64,000 nucleotides of DNA from an uncultured Chitinophaga sp. (GTDB taxonomy: Bacteria; Bacteroidota; Bacteroidia; Chitinophagales; Chitinophagaceae): the NCBI RefSeq assembly GCF_946479755.1, contig NZ_CAMLHC010000009.1:124001-188000 (forward strand), in the 5' to 3' direction. A program made the position numbers and the translations under genes. Under the pieces are notes generated by a model. That model searched no databases, was not told the DNA's origin, and saw only the letters and a list, made by a program, of their open reading frames with translations. Below, in pieces: positions 18,363 through 27,925 of the stretch (its first letter is position 1; every line of letters starts with the position of its first letter).

Positions 18363-19427
18363 ATGAAAGCAATGGTCAATAACCAGATAGATATCACGGA
18401 CGGCGAATACTTTGCACCCAAAGGGGTGTATACGTTTCATTTTAACAGTATACCCAATATCAATAATATCTACGATATAGACGGAGAAAAGGCAACAGCG
18501 GCATTTGTAAAAACCTTTGAAAAAATGGTGTTGCATACCTACCGGTATACCGACTATGATACAAAAAAGAAGAAGTACAAACACGCCCAGACCGTGATGG
18601 TGCTTAATAACAACAGCGTGGTAGCTTTCTGGCACTCCTGGGTAGAAATACTACACGATGGCTCAGATGCCGCATTTGTATCTAAGGTAACTGAAACGGC
18701 CACACGCTTTAAGGAAAAACAACGCCGGGAACCACATGAAATTAACCTGATCGTGAGCGGACGGAAGGGGCTGGAACTGAAAAGCATGGAGATCAAACGC
18801 ACAAAGCTGGACATCGGACTGTTTTATGAAGATGATTTCCGCGAGGCGGATAAAGTGATACAGCAACGGCTGCGTAAAGATAAAGATAAGGGAATAGTAC
18901 TGCTGCACGGTATTCCCGGAACCGGTAAGACCACCTATCTGCGTTATCTTATCGGTAAAATCAAAAAACGCATCCTGTTTGTATCGCCCGACCTGGCGCA
19001 TAATATCATGAACCCCGAGTTCATGGAACTGCTGATAGACAATCCCAACTGTGTGGTGATTATCGAAGATGCAGAAAATGTGATCATGGACAGGAAGTTC
19101 AGCGGTAACTCTTCGGTGTCTAACCTGCTCAACCTGTCCGACGGGCTGCTGGCAGATTGCCTGAACATACAGCTGGTATGCTCTTTCAACAGTGATCTTT
19201 CTGCCATCGACAGCGCATTGTTACGCAAAGGGAGACTGATCTCCAAGTATGAGTTCAAAAAGCTTTCGCCGGCCAAAGCGCAGCGCCTGTCCAAACATTT
19301 AGGCTTCGACACCGTGATCAACAAGCCCATGAGTGTTGCAGAAATAGCCAACCAGCACGAGCCTTCTTTTGAAACGCCGAAAAATGTGATCGGCTTCAGA
19401 AGAACCCTGCTGGAAGAAACCGTATAA
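18363..19427 (+). CDS. AAA+ ATPase, single-domain
   Basis: 354 aa. Residues 1-150 form an unassigned alpha/beta N-terminal domain. The AAA core follows: Walker A GIPGTGKT (183-190), Walker B VVIIEDAE (231-238), sensor-1 Asn276 (CSFNSD) and arginine finger region LLRKGRLISKYEF (287-299). The core resembles BCS1/Vps4-like classical AAA proteins that remodel or unfold partners as hexamers. The C-terminal NVIGFRR segment is sensor-2-like. It is followed by an unknown gene (130 bp) and rtcB. A partner role in RNA repair is inferred only from this neighbourhood. ATG 18372 is an alternative start. Confidence 0.8.
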   Translation: MKAMVNNQIDITDGEYFAPKGVYTFHFNSIPNINNIYDIDGEKATAAFVKTFEKMVLHTYRYTDYDTKKKKYKHAQTVMVLNNNSVVAFWHSWVEILHDGSDAAFVSKVTETATRFKEKQRREPHEINLIVSGRKGLELKSMEIKRTKLDIGLFYEDDFREADKVIQQRLRKDKDKGIVLLHGIPGTGKTTYLRYLIGKIKKRILFVSPDLAHNIMNPEFMELLIDNPNCVVIIEDAENVIMDRKFSGNSSVSNLLNLSDGLLADCLNIQLVCSFNSDLSAIDSALLRKGRLISKYEFKKLSPAKAQRLSKHLGFDTVINKPMSVAEIANQHEPSFETPKNVIGFRRTLLEETV

Positions 19428-19556
19428 ACAAACATTATTCATCTCATTTAAAATATTATTCGTCATGAAAAAGAATCACTTGTCTGTATACAATCCAATG
19501 GTACACCGTGTTTGCCGGTCGGTAAACACTATTGAAAAACAAACAGACCATTTGTT

Positions 19557-20306
19557 ATGGACAAGTTATTTTCTGACGAATTACAATATTATATCGATAC
19601 CGCACGGCTCAAAACCGCAAGACAAAAGCGCCGTGCAGTTATAACAGCAAGAGATAAACAACTCCTGGAGCTGAGCAGATACCAAAGGAAGCTCTGGAAG
19701 AAAAGCCGGGAGGCGATATATGTGCCGCTGCAGCCGCCTATACAGAAAGGTTACATCCGCACTTTTGTATTAAGAGACGATGTGGCCCGCGGAAAACAGG
19801 CATCATTTTTTCAGGGTATCCTTGACAGGATCAATACGGCACAGCATTTTCACCGGAAAGACTTTAAAAAGAAAAAACGGGTACGCGGTAAAAAAGTGTG
19901 GGTGGACAAGGAGCAGTATTTGAGAAAGCTGTTTCCCTGGGACGTGAGCAAGGCTGCGTTTACCCCGGAAGAAGCGGCTTATTTTGAAGTGCGTATGGAG
20001 TTTTGCGAAAGGAAGGGGAGGGAAATAGAAATGACAGTGTTTACAGAGCCCTGGCGTTTCGTACTGCGGGTGCGGCCTTATATGCTGACGCACCAGCGCG
20101 TAGTGGACCCCCTGCTGGAATCACAGATACAGGAAGTAGATAATTACATTACTATCCGTCAGCTGAGGCATCGCATGGACTGGCTCACGCAAAGCAGACG
20201 TGGCGGCCGCAGAAGTTGGGAGCCTCCCGTGAAAGTAAAGGAAAGGTATAAAAAGAAACCCCTGCTGCAAATGCTGCAGGAAGCATATTATGATAACATT
20301 GATTGA
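19557..20306 (+). CDS. Unknown basic protein encoded directly before rtcB
   Basis: 249 aa, not recognised. Very rich in Lys and Arg (for example FKKKKRVRGKKVWVDKEQYL about 102-121 and QSRRGGRRSWEPP near 222), suggesting nucleic-acid binding. It has no signal peptide or membrane segment. Helical N-terminus with KTARQKRRAVITARDKQ. Its stop codon lies 12 bp before the rtcB ATG, so the two are co-transcribed and probably functionally linked. The odd KPLLQMLQEAYYDNID end may be a docking tail. Confidence 0.7.
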   Translation: MDKLFSDELQYYIDTARLKTARQKRRAVITARDKQLLELSRYQRKLWKKSREAIYVPLQPPIQKGYIRTFVLRDDVARGKQASFFQGILDRINTAQHFHRKDFKKKKRVRGKKVWVDKEQYLRKLFPWDVSKAAFTPEEAAYFEVRMEFCERKGREIEMTVFTEPWRFVLRVRPYMLTHQRVVDPLLESQIQEVDNYITIRQLRHRMDWLTQSRRGGRRSWEPPVKVKERYKKKPLLQMLQEAYYDNID

Positions 20307-20317
20307 AACACCCCATT

Positions 20318-21730
20318 ATGTCTGAATTGAAATTGACCGGAAAACAATTACGCGCCCTGGGTTACCCGCAGGGGCCGGTAATTAGTGTAGCCATTGACGT
20401 TGTTGCCCAACATTATGCAACGGCTGCTACGGAAGAAATAGAAGCGATACTGGCCAAAGTGTTGGCCGATCCGGCAGCTTATACCGAAGATGCGGTATGG
20501 GCGCAGGTGGCCCTTGCTTTGATCCCGGAGGAACGTCCGGAGATAATACCATTGCGGGAGAAGCCGGTGGATTATGCCGTTTTCGGCGCCGGCTTTATTG
20601 AAGAAGGTACCATCCGGCAGCTGAACAGCGCGGTGCGTTTACCCGTTGCGGTAGCCGGTGCGCTGATGCCGGATGCCCACCAGGGCTATGGCCTGCCTAT
20701 CGGTGGTGTGCTGGCCACGGAGAACGCCGTTATCCCTTATGGTGTAGGCGTGGATATCGGATGCCGTATGTGCCTGAGCATCGTGGACCTGCCGGTGGAC
20801 AGCCTGACGACGAAAGCCAGTCAGTATGAGAAAGCGCTGAAATACAAAACCAAATTCGGCGCTGGTGCGGAATGGAAAAGGAACGATGAGGACCCCGTAC
20901 TGGAAAGGGACGAGTTCAAAGAAATTCAGATACTGCGTAACCTGCAGGCGAAAGCTGCGGGTCAGCTGGGAACTTCCGGTTCCGGTAACCACTTCGTGGA
21001 GTGGGGTGTGGTAACGATCACCGACGCCGGTAACGAATGGGACCTGGCGCCGGGCGATTACGTAGCGTTGCTGTCGCACTCCGGGTCCCGTGGCCTGGGC
21101 GCCCAGGTAGCCGGGCATTATACCCGGCTGGCGAAAGAGCTGTGCGTGCTGCCTAAAGATGCGCAGCACCTGGCCTGGCTGGACCTGGACACCGAGGCCG
21201 GACAGGAGTACTGGCTGGCCATGAATCTTGCCGGTGATTACGCTTCCGCGTGTCATCACCTGATTCATAAAAGACTGATCGCTGAAATGGGTGCTACGAT
21301 GCTGGCGCGGGTGGAGAACCACCACAACTTTGCCTGGAAAGAAATACATCATGGTAAAGAGCTGATCGTGCACCGTAAAGGCGCTACCCCCGCCGGAAAA
21401 GGCGTGCTGGGTATTATACCGGGTTCTATGACCGCTCCCGGCTTTATTGTACGAGGTAAGGGAGAAACCACCAGCCTGCACTCCGCGTCGCATGGCGCGG
21501 GGCGTCAGATGTCCCGTACCAAAGCCATCGCTTCCATCACCGGTGAGGAGATGCGGAAAATGCTGCAGGATAACGGCGTAACGTTGATCGGCGGCGGACT
21601 GGACGAGGCGCCGGGCGCCTACAAGGATATCCATACCGTGATGGCTGCGCAGGCCGACCTGGTAGAGGTGGTAGGCCGCTTCCAGCCGAAAATGGTGCGG
21701 ATGGCCGACGGTGGACCAGCAGAAGATTAA
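20318..21730 (+). CDS. rtcB: RtcB-family RNA ligase
   Basis: 470 aa from ATG 20318 (a TTG at 20303 overlaps the previous stop and is less likely). RtcB joins 2',3'-cyclic phosphate or 3'-phosphate RNA ends to 5'-OH ends using GTP and Mn2+. Visible active-site parts: MPDAHQGYGLPIGGV (Asp119, His121), GVGVDIGCRM (Cys149, metal ligand), GTSGSGNHFVEWG (Asn224, His225), LLSHSGSRGLG, and the guanylate-accepting histidine region SLHSASHGAGRQMSR. The extra 75-residue N-terminal region is seen in one RtcB subgroup. Context with an AAA+ ATPase suggests an induced RNA-repair unit, analogous in idea to the RtcR-controlled rtcBA operon of Escherichia coli, though RtcR is not present. Confidence 0.93.
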   Translation: MSELKLTGKQLRALGYPQGPVISVAIDVVAQHYATAATEEIEAILAKVLADPAAYTEDAVWAQVALALIPEERPEIIPLREKPVDYAVFGAGFIEEGTIRQLNSAVRLPVAVAGALMPDAHQGYGLPIGGVLATENAVIPYGVGVDIGCRMCLSIVDLPVDSLTTKASQYEKALKYKTKFGAGAEWKRNDEDPVLERDEFKEIQILRNLQAKAAGQLGTSGSGNHFVEWGVVTITDAGNEWDLAPGDYVALLSHSGSRGLGAQVAGHYTRLAKELCVLPKDAQHLAWLDLDTEAGQEYWLAMNLAGDYASACHHLIHKRLIAEMGATMLARVENHHNFAWKEIHHGKELIVHRKGATPAGKGVLGIIPGSMTAPGFIVRGKGETTSLHSASHGAGRQMSRTKAIASITGEEMRKMLQDNGVTLIGGGLDEAPGAYKDIHTVMAAQADLVEVVGRFQPKMVRMADGGPAED

Positions 21731-21764
21731 CAGAAAACGAACCAGATATATGCAATGTCGCAGA

Positions 21765-21806
21765 GGCGGGAAATGGCGAAAGCTGTTTCCCGCCCTTTGT
21801 TTTTTC
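21765..21806 (+). terminator. Terminator of the AAA-RtcB operon
   Basis: GGCGGGAAA paired with TTTCCCGCC (21765-21773 with 21786-21794), 12-nt loop, then CTTTGTTTTTTC. Confidence 0.88.
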
Positions 21807-21956
21807 TAGTCTACAAGTTTAGTAGGATATTAGAGAAATATTCTCTAATATTGTTACCAGTTACCACCAATAACGAGATTCAATACCCCTGCACATGGGC
21901 TGGCACCATGCGGGGATACCTGTGTTTTCATTTTTAGCATTTTAAACTTTATCAAA

Positions 21957-23174
21957 GTGCATTTGAATTTTCTGGCATTGGCAGTTCCTTTTTTCCTGAC
22001 ATTCATGGGGCTGGAGTACCTGGTGGCGCATAAGCGGGGAAAACGATATTTTAAGTTCAATGATTCCGTGGCCAACATCAGCGTGGGTATTGCCGAGCGG
22101 CTGCTCGATACTTTTACGGTAGGTCTTTTTTATTTCCTGTATGACTATCTGCACCGGCATTATGCTTTGTTTGATATAAAACCGGGCGTACTGCTATGGG
22201 TGGCGTTGCTGGTATGTACTGACTTTATCTGGTACTGGTACCACCGGCTGGCGCATGAGGTGACATTGTTTTGGTGTGCGCATGTGGTGCATCATCAGAG
22301 CGAGGAGTTCAACTATACGGTGTCGGCGCGGATCACTGTTTTCCAGGCTTTCATCCGTACGGGCTTCTGGGCGGTATTGCCGGTGATCGGGTTTCCGCCG
22401 GCGATGATCACCAGCATGTTGCTGGTGCATGGGCTGTATCCTTTTTTCATCCATACCCGTACGATCGGCAAACTGGGCATTCTCGAATATATCCTGGTAA
22501 CCCCTTCGCATCACCGGGTGCATCATGCGAGCAATCCAAAGTATCTCGATAAAAACTACGGAGATGTCTTTATCATCTGGGATAAATTGTTCGGCACTTT
22601 TCAGAAGGAAGAGGAAGAGCCGGTATACGGGCTGACGAAGCCGCTGGAGAGTAATAGTTTCCTGTGGCAGCATTTTCATTTCATACTGGAAATGTGTTAT
22701 TCCGTGAGGCGGGCAAGCGGCTGGAGGAATAAGCTGCGGGTGGTGTTCGGAAAACCCGATTATGTAGATCCCGGCGCGCGGGAGGTGCTGGAAGCGTCGT
22801 TCCTGTTGCGGAACCGCACGATAACGGAAACGCCTAAGCTGAATAATTATGTGGTGTGGCAGATGGCTGCCACACTCACATTGTTATTTGTTTTCTTATT
22901 GCTGGAGCATTATGTGCCGGTGTTTGTACAGGTATGTGCGACCCTGCTGATTTTGCTGACGCTGATTAACTGCGGCGCTATCATGGAGCAGAAGCGGTGG
23001 GTGTTTTACCTGGAGTATGCGCGTTACGGTGTTTTATGTTTCGCGCTGTACTACTACTGGCCGCATCCTTCGCTGCTGACGCTGGCGGCGCTGGTGTTAA
23101 CCACTGCGCTCTGGTTCCAGTCGCGGCTGAAGGAACGGTATTACCGGCTGGTGTACGGTTATACCCGTACGTAG
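21957..23174 (+). CDS. Sterol desaturase / fatty acid hydroxylase superfamily membrane enzyme
   Basis: 405 aa, GTG start. Di-iron histidine clusters are all present: HRLAH (96-100), HVVHH (109-113) and HHRVHH (185-190). Six or more membrane segments; the C-terminal 100 residues add three extra hydrophobic helices beyond the core domain. The superfamily hydroxylates or desaturates lipids; the substrate in Bacteroidota is usually unknown (sphingolipid, carotenoid or ether lipid are options). It overlaps the convergent acyltransferase gene by 16 bp, with no terminator between. Confidence 0.87.
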   Translation: MHLNFLALAVPFFLTFMGLEYLVAHKRGKRYFKFNDSVANISVGIAERLLDTFTVGLFYFLYDYLHRHYALFDIKPGVLLWVALLVCTDFIWYWYHRLAHEVTLFWCAHVVHHQSEEFNYTVSARITVFQAFIRTGFWAVLPVIGFPPAMITSMLLVHGLYPFFIHTRTIGKLGILEYILVTPSHHRVHHASNPKYLDKNYGDVFIIWDKLFGTFQKEEEEPVYGLTKPLESNSFLWQHFHFILEMCYSVRRASGWRNKLRVVFGKPDYVDPGAREVLEASFLLRNRTITETPKLNNYVVWQMAATLTLLFVFLLLEHYVPVFVQVCATLLILLTLINCGAIMEQKRWVFYLEYARYGVLCFALYYYWPHPSLLTLAALVLTTALWFQSRLKERYYRLVYGYTRT

Positions 23175-24280
23175 ATTTTCTTTTTGTCCATCCAGTAACC
23201 GATCGCGGCGAAGGCGCACACGTGGAAGAGGGCGAACAGGAAAGAGCCTACCATGTTACCGCCTATGGGTTGAAATACGCTCTGGTACAGCCATGAGTAC
23301 ATGTTCTGGCCGGGTACCGGGCGTATCAGCAGGTATAATTTTACGACTACACCGGACAGTACATAGATAAAGAGCGGATTTTTACCAAAAACGGTGAAGA
23401 AGGTCGTCCACCGCGTCTGCCCGCGGAATTCCACTACGTACATCAGGATGGAGAGCAGCAACAGTGCGATGCCTACGGTGTAGAGCACGTAAGAGCTGGT
23501 CCATATTTTCTTGTTGATCGGGAATACCATGTCCCAGCAGAGGGCTGCAAAGATGAGCAGGCAGCCCATGATCATCAGGCGGGCGAGCATTTCATAGGTT
23601 TTGCCTTTTTCCTGGATGAATTTGCCGGCGAGGTAGCCGAAGATCACGTTACAGATGGCCGGGAAGGTACTGAGTATGCCTTCCGGGTCGAAAGGCACCC
23701 CTTCTCCTCTATACATATGATTTTCTCCCAGTATTAACTTATCGAGCGGCAGGCCGGCATAGCCTTCGAGGCTGTAGGGGTCTCCGGTGCCGAAGGCGAT
23801 CAGCACAAACCAGTAGGCGAGCAGGATGACACAGGCGGCCACGAAGGCGCCTTTGTCTTTCAGGTAGTGGACAATGAGGGCTGCAGCGCCGTAGCAGAGG
23901 GCAATCCGTGGAAATACGCCCAGGATGCGCAGGGAGCTGAGTGGTTTCATGACCAGGTGGCCGTCAGCCCATTTTACGAACGGGAACCAGTTGAGCAGCA
24001 GGCCGATGCCGAAGATCAGCAGGGTGCGGGTGAGTATTTTCCGGATAACGGCGGCGTTGCCGGCGTCAGCGTATTTTTTCATGGCAAAGCTCATGGCGTT
24101 GCCTACGGCAAAGAGAAAGAAGGGAAATACGAGGTCGGTGGGCGTGCAGCCGTGCCATTTAGCATGTTCCAGCGGCGGGTACACGTATTCCCAGCTACCG
24201 GGATTGTTGACCAGGATCATGGCGGCCACTGTCAATCCGCGGAACACGTCCAGCGATAAAAAACGTTGCGATGCAGTCAC
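23159..24280 (-). CDS. DUF5009 / heparan-alpha-glucosaminide N-acetyltransferase-like membrane protein
   Basis: 373 aa with about ten membrane helices. N-terminal signature RFLSLDVFRGLTVAAMILVN and the loop HAKWHGCTPTDLVFPFFLF contain the His and Asp typical of HGSNAT/YeiB-like acyltransferases, which move acetyl groups across the membrane to amino sugars. In Bacteroidota such genes (NagX-like) often serve chitin or glucosamine use. No sugar genes are adjacent, so the acceptor is open. Convergent with the sterol desaturase-family gene. Confidence 0.85.
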   Translation of the reverse strand: MTASQRFLSLDVFRGLTVAAMILVNNPGSWEYVYPPLEHAKWHGCTPTDLVFPFFLFAVGNAMSFAMKKYADAGNAAVIRKILTRTLLIFGIGLLLNWFPFVKWADGHLVMKPLSSLRILGVFPRIALCYGAAALIVHYLKDKGAFVAACVILLAYWFVLIAFGTGDPYSLEGYAGLPLDKLILGENHMYRGEGVPFDPEGILSTFPAICNVIFGYLAGKFIQEKGKTYEMLARLMIMGCLLIFAALCWDMVFPINKKIWTSSYVLYTVGIALLLLSILMYVVEFRGQTRWTTFFTVFGKNPLFIYVLSGVVVKLYLLIRPVPGQNMYSWLYQSVFQPIGGNMVGSFLFALFHVCAFAAIGYWMDKKKIYVRV

Positions 24281-24348
24281 TATAGGATGATTTGGTTGTT
24301 TGGTAATTCGCCAAGATAACTATTAAAGTGAAGGATCGCAACAGTGGT

Positions 24349-24852
24349 TTAGTGCCGGAGCACCTGTGTCTTGAGTATTTTACGGGCGAAGTGGATCCTG
24401 CTTTTGATGGTCCCGAGGGGTTCCTGTAGGATATCGGCTATTTCAAAATATTTATATCCTTCGTAATAGAGCAGGAATGGTTGTTTAAAGATCTGGGGGA
24501 GATGGTAAACAGCCACGTGTATGTCTTTTATCCGAAGATTGGTATCAGCTTTGTTAGTAGTCGGGCTCTGCTGATAATTGAGGAAGAAATCGCTGACGCT
24601 GGGTTCCGCGATCATCCTGTTTTTGGCTTTTTTCCGGTAGTGGTTAATGAAGATATTGCGCATGATGGTAAAGAGCCAGGCGCGTATATTGGTGCCTTCC
24701 AGGTATTTTTCCTGGTTGGAGAGGGCACGGAAGAGTGTTTCCTGGTATAGGTCCTTGGCTTGTTCAGCGTCTTTGGTAAGGGTAAAAGCAAAGGGTTTCA
24801 GGAAATCAGCGTTTCCGATAAGCAAGGTGTTAAATTCAACAGATGACATCAT
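24349..24852 (-). CDS. ECF-type RNA polymerase sigma factor
   Basis: 167 aa. Region 2 (LYQETLFRALSNQEKY, then IRAWLFTIMRNIFINHYRK) and region 4 (LPQIFKQPFLLYYEGYKYFEIADILQEPLGTIKSRIHFARKIL) are both complete; sigma 3 is absent as in all ECF factors. No anti-sigma gene lies on either side, so it is an orphan in this window. It is divergent from the polysaccharide locus, with 544 bp between them. Control of that locus is possible but not shown. Confidence 0.92.
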   Translation of the reverse strand: MMSSVEFNTLLIGNADFLKPFAFTLTKDAEQAKDLYQETLFRALSNQEKYLEGTNIRAWLFTIMRNIFINHYRKKAKNRMIAEPSVSDFFLNYQQSPTTNKADTNLRIKDIHVAVYHLPQIFKQPFLLYYEGYKYFEIADILQEPLGTIKSRIHFARKILKTQVLRH

Positions 24853-25396
24853 GTTTCAGGTTTTGGCTTAACTGAATGAAACGGAACCACACGGCGTTCG
24901 GACGGTCACGGAAGTTTTAATAAATTGGTTTACAAGGGTTTAAGGATCTGTCTTGGTCGAAATATGGTCTTCTGGGTGTTCCGGTCTGTTCTTAAAGCGC
25001 TGATTTTGGGTGGTTTAATAAAAAACAACAGGTCTTATCAGCATGACTCTCTGTATTATTAACGAGAAAAAGGGAAAAACGGATTGAGAATCTTTCAGTT
25101 ATATTGAAATAAATGAATTGTAAAAATATTTATATTATAAATAACTTAAAACTAACTTAAATGTGTGCCCATAATTTAATTTTACTGATCTTACAGGTAC
25201 AATCAGTAGATGTTCCAACGCATATCAGATAATGTCTAACGATTTCGAAACAAAACGGTTAGCTAATCTGATTCCTGTCACATTTATATGTTATTTTTAA
25301 TAGATTTGCAACTTGTTTGGCCATCCCCATGCGGTATGGTTCGTTACAAGTTGTTTTCCAGAAAGTATTCGAGAAGTTTTTTTATCCTATTAATAC
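24853..25396 (+). other. 544-bp regulatory gap between the sigma factor and the polysaccharide locus
   Basis: AT-rich. Contains an 8-bp palindrome (TATTTATA-T-TATAAATA, 25127-25143), a direct repeat of AACTTAAA (about 25143 and 25154) and a promoter box at 25301. No gene seen. Confidence 0.6.
25301..25308 (+). promoter_or_regulatory. Promoter -7 box of the polysaccharide locus
   Basis: TAGATTTG, a perfect TAnnTTTG, 88 bp before the first gene of the locus. The -33 region is weak, hinting at an activator. Leader about 80 nt. Confidence 0.5.
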
Positions 25397-27901
25397 ATGT
25401 TCAGAAAATTATTGCTGCTACAGCTTTTCCTGTTTATTGGCTATTGTGTGACCGCGCAGAATCCAGCATTATCCAAAGAACAAATCCGGCAGATGAAGGT
25501 GGACAATCTGAGTGATGATCAGATTCGCCAGCTGGTAGCTGATATGAAAAAGAATAATATTGCTTTTTCAGACATAGATACCTATGCGCAACAAAAAGGC
25601 ATCCCGGACATCGAGGTGACAAAGCTGAAAGGCCGTATTCAGATGATGGGGTTGGATAAAGAATTGGAACAAAGTCTGAAGAACAGGGAGAAGAATAAAC
25701 GGGATAATGAGGATGAGACGGGTACCCGCAAGGTGGATGATGATGAAACAATGGACTCCACTATGGAAAGGGGAGACCGGGTAAAAAGCAAGGAAGAGCG
25801 TGACCGCGAAAAAAGACGGAAGAGAATTTATGGTTCCGAGTTATTCAACAACAAGAACCTGACGTTCGAACCCAATCTCAAAATGCCCACGCCGCCTAAC
25901 TACCGTCTGGCAGCAAACGATGAAATCCTCATAGATGTATATGGTTATTCTGAAGTTCAACACAAGCTTAAAGTAACTCCTGACGGCTATATCCGTATTC
26001 CTAACCTCGGCCCTGTGTATGTAAACGGGCTGACGATGGAGGAAGCCAAAAACCGCATCACCAAACAGTTGTCTTCGATCTATAGCGGCATCCGCAGCGG
26101 TAATACTTTTGTACAAATATCACTGGGCAGTATTCGTAGCATCCGGGTACTGTTAATCGGAGAAGTAGTCAATCCTGGCTCGTACACTATCCCGTCGCTT
26201 GCTACTGTCGCCAATGCGCTGTATGTCTCCGGAGGACCCAGCGAAAACGGCTCCTTTCGCGATATTCAGGTCATCCGCAATGGATCGACCGTGACTACGT
26301 TTGACCTGTATGACTTTCTGGCGCGCGGGGACCTCAGCAATAACATCGTCCTGCAAGATCAGGATATCGTAAAGGTAAATCCTTATAAAACAAGAGTTGA
26401 ACTGATAGGAGAAGTAAAACGCCAGGCAATTTTTGAAGCGAAAGAGAACGAAACGCTTAAGAATATCCTGGACTATGCAGGTGGTTTCACGGATCAGTCT
26501 TTCCGGGATGTCATCCGCGCATACCGGGTAAATAATAAAGAAAGGGAGGTGGTGAATATCCCGTCGGACCAAATCGCCTCTTTCAAAGTGAGATCAGGCG
26601 ATCAGTTCTTTATCGACTCTATTCTGAACCGTTTCAGTAACCGGGTAACGATTGCCGGTGCTGTTTTCCACCCGGGCAACTATGCGCTGGAAAATGACAT
26701 GACCGTAAAAGACCTGATCAAAAGGGCAGATGGTGTGAAAGAAGTGGCGGCCATGTCAAGAGGATTGATCCGTCGTCTGCAGGCAGACTATACACCGGCG
26801 TTCATCAACTTCAACGTGCAGGATGCCATGAGCGGAAAATCCGATATCCGTCTGCAGCGGGAAGACAGTATCATGATCTATTCCAAGTTTGATCTCCGGG
26901 AAGAATATGAAGTGAGAATCGACGGGGAAGTGAATAAGCCCGGCTATTTCAATTACGCTGACAGCATGCGCCTGGAAGATCTTATCCTGATGGCCGGGGG
27001 CCTGACAGACGCGGCATCTCTGCAGGAAGTAGAGATTTCCCGCAGGAAACGCAGCGGCGCCTATGATCCGAAAGACAGCAGCAAAGCTGTTATACAACGT
27101 TTTAGTATCAATGCTGACCTCAGCAACAACCCCGAAGCAAAAGCATTTGTGTTACAGCCATTTGACGAGATCGTGGTACGCCGTTCACCGGCATACGCCT
27201 CACAGGCTAACGTTATGGTGAGCGGGGAAGTAGTATATCCCGGCGATTACACGATCAACAGCCGTTCAGAGCGTATTTCGGACCTTATCAAGAGATCCGG
27301 CGGCCTGCGTCCGGAAGCCTATCCGGAAGGTGCCGTGATGATGCGTAAAACCTTTATCAATGAAGGCGACAGTATGCTGCTCGCCAGCAAACTGCAGGTG
27401 TTTTACAATAAACTGCAGGACAGCACGGACATTGCCAGGGTACAGACAGCAGTTGACCGGAAAGAACAACTATTGGGTATCAACCTTGATCTCGTAATGA
27501 AACACCCCGGTTCCAAGTATGACCTTTTACTGGAAGAAGGAGACGTGATCAAGGTGCCTAAAAAACTACAGACTGTTCAGCTGTTTGGAGAAGTGTATTT
27601 TCCGAAGAAAGTACGGTTTGACGGGAAATACACCTTTAAAGACTATATTCATGGCGCCGGCGGTTTTACTTCCCAGGCGATGAAAAGACGTAGTTACATT
27701 GTATATGCTAACGGAGAAGTAAAAAATACCCGTAAGGTATTTTTCTTCAATAGCTATCCAAAAGTAAAGCCGGGGGCCGAGATATATGTGCCTACCAAGA
27801 AGGAGCGGAAGGGCTTTAGCGGACAGGAAGGTATTGCCATAGCAAGTGGGCTGGCGTCTATAGCGCTTGTGATTGTCACAATAATTAATGCAACCAAATA
27901 A
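25397..27901 (+). CDS. Wza-like SLBB-domain polysaccharide export protein
   Basis: 834 aa, much larger than enterobacterial Wza (about 380 aa). Signal peptide 1-20 (ends CVTA-QNP). A highly charged low-complexity region at 90-145 is followed by the Poly_export domain (about 165-240: PNYRLAANDEILIDVYGY). At least five SLBB-type repeats follow, each opening with a form of GEVxxPGxY (GEVVNPGSYTI, GAVFHPGNYAL, GEVNKPGYF, GEVVYPGDYTI, GEVYFPKKV). A C-terminal membrane helix at 812-834 may anchor it in the outer membrane. It forms the export channel for the locus product. First gene of the locus; 24 bp to the Wzz-like gene. Confidence 0.92.
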   Translation: MFRKLLLLQLFLFIGYCVTAQNPALSKEQIRQMKVDNLSDDQIRQLVADMKKNNIAFSDIDTYAQQKGIPDIEVTKLKGRIQMMGLDKELEQSLKNREKNKRDNEDETGTRKVDDDETMDSTMERGDRVKSKEERDREKRRKRIYGSELFNNKNLTFEPNLKMPTPPNYRLAANDEILIDVYGYSEVQHKLKVTPDGYIRIPNLGPVYVNGLTMEEAKNRITKQLSSIYSGIRSGNTFVQISLGSIRSIRVLLIGEVVNPGSYTIPSLATVANALYVSGGPSENGSFRDIQVIRNGSTVTTFDLYDFLARGDLSNNIVLQDQDIVKVNPYKTRVELIGEVKRQAIFEAKENETLKNILDYAGGFTDQSFRDVIRAYRVNNKEREVVNIPSDQIASFKVRSGDQFFIDSILNRFSNRVTIAGAVFHPGNYALENDMTVKDLIKRADGVKEVAAMSRGLIRRLQADYTPAFINFNVQDAMSGKSDIRLQREDSIMIYSKFDLREEYEVRIDGEVNKPGYFNYADSMRLEDLILMAGGLTDAASLQEVEISRRKRSGAYDPKDSSKAVIQRFSINADLSNNPEAKAFVLQPFDEIVVRRSPAYASQANVMVSGEVVYPGDYTINSRSERISDLIKRSGGLRPEAYPEGAVMMRKTFINEGDSMLLASKLQVFYNKLQDSTDIARVQTAVDRKEQLLGINLDLVMKHPGSKYDLLLEEGDVIKVPKKLQTVQLFGEVYFPKKVRFDGKYTFKDYIHGAGGFTSQAMKRRSYIVYANGEVKNTRKVFFFNSYPKVKPGAEIYVPTKKERKGFSGQEGIAIASGLASIALVIVTIINATK

Positions 27902-27925
27902 CTGAATTACAGGCAAAGTAGCTTT

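Noticed and set aside
19465..19644. 59-codon ORF overlapping the start of the 249-aa gene
   Set aside because: Overlaps a longer, better-supported frame by 88 bp; no conserved feature seen.
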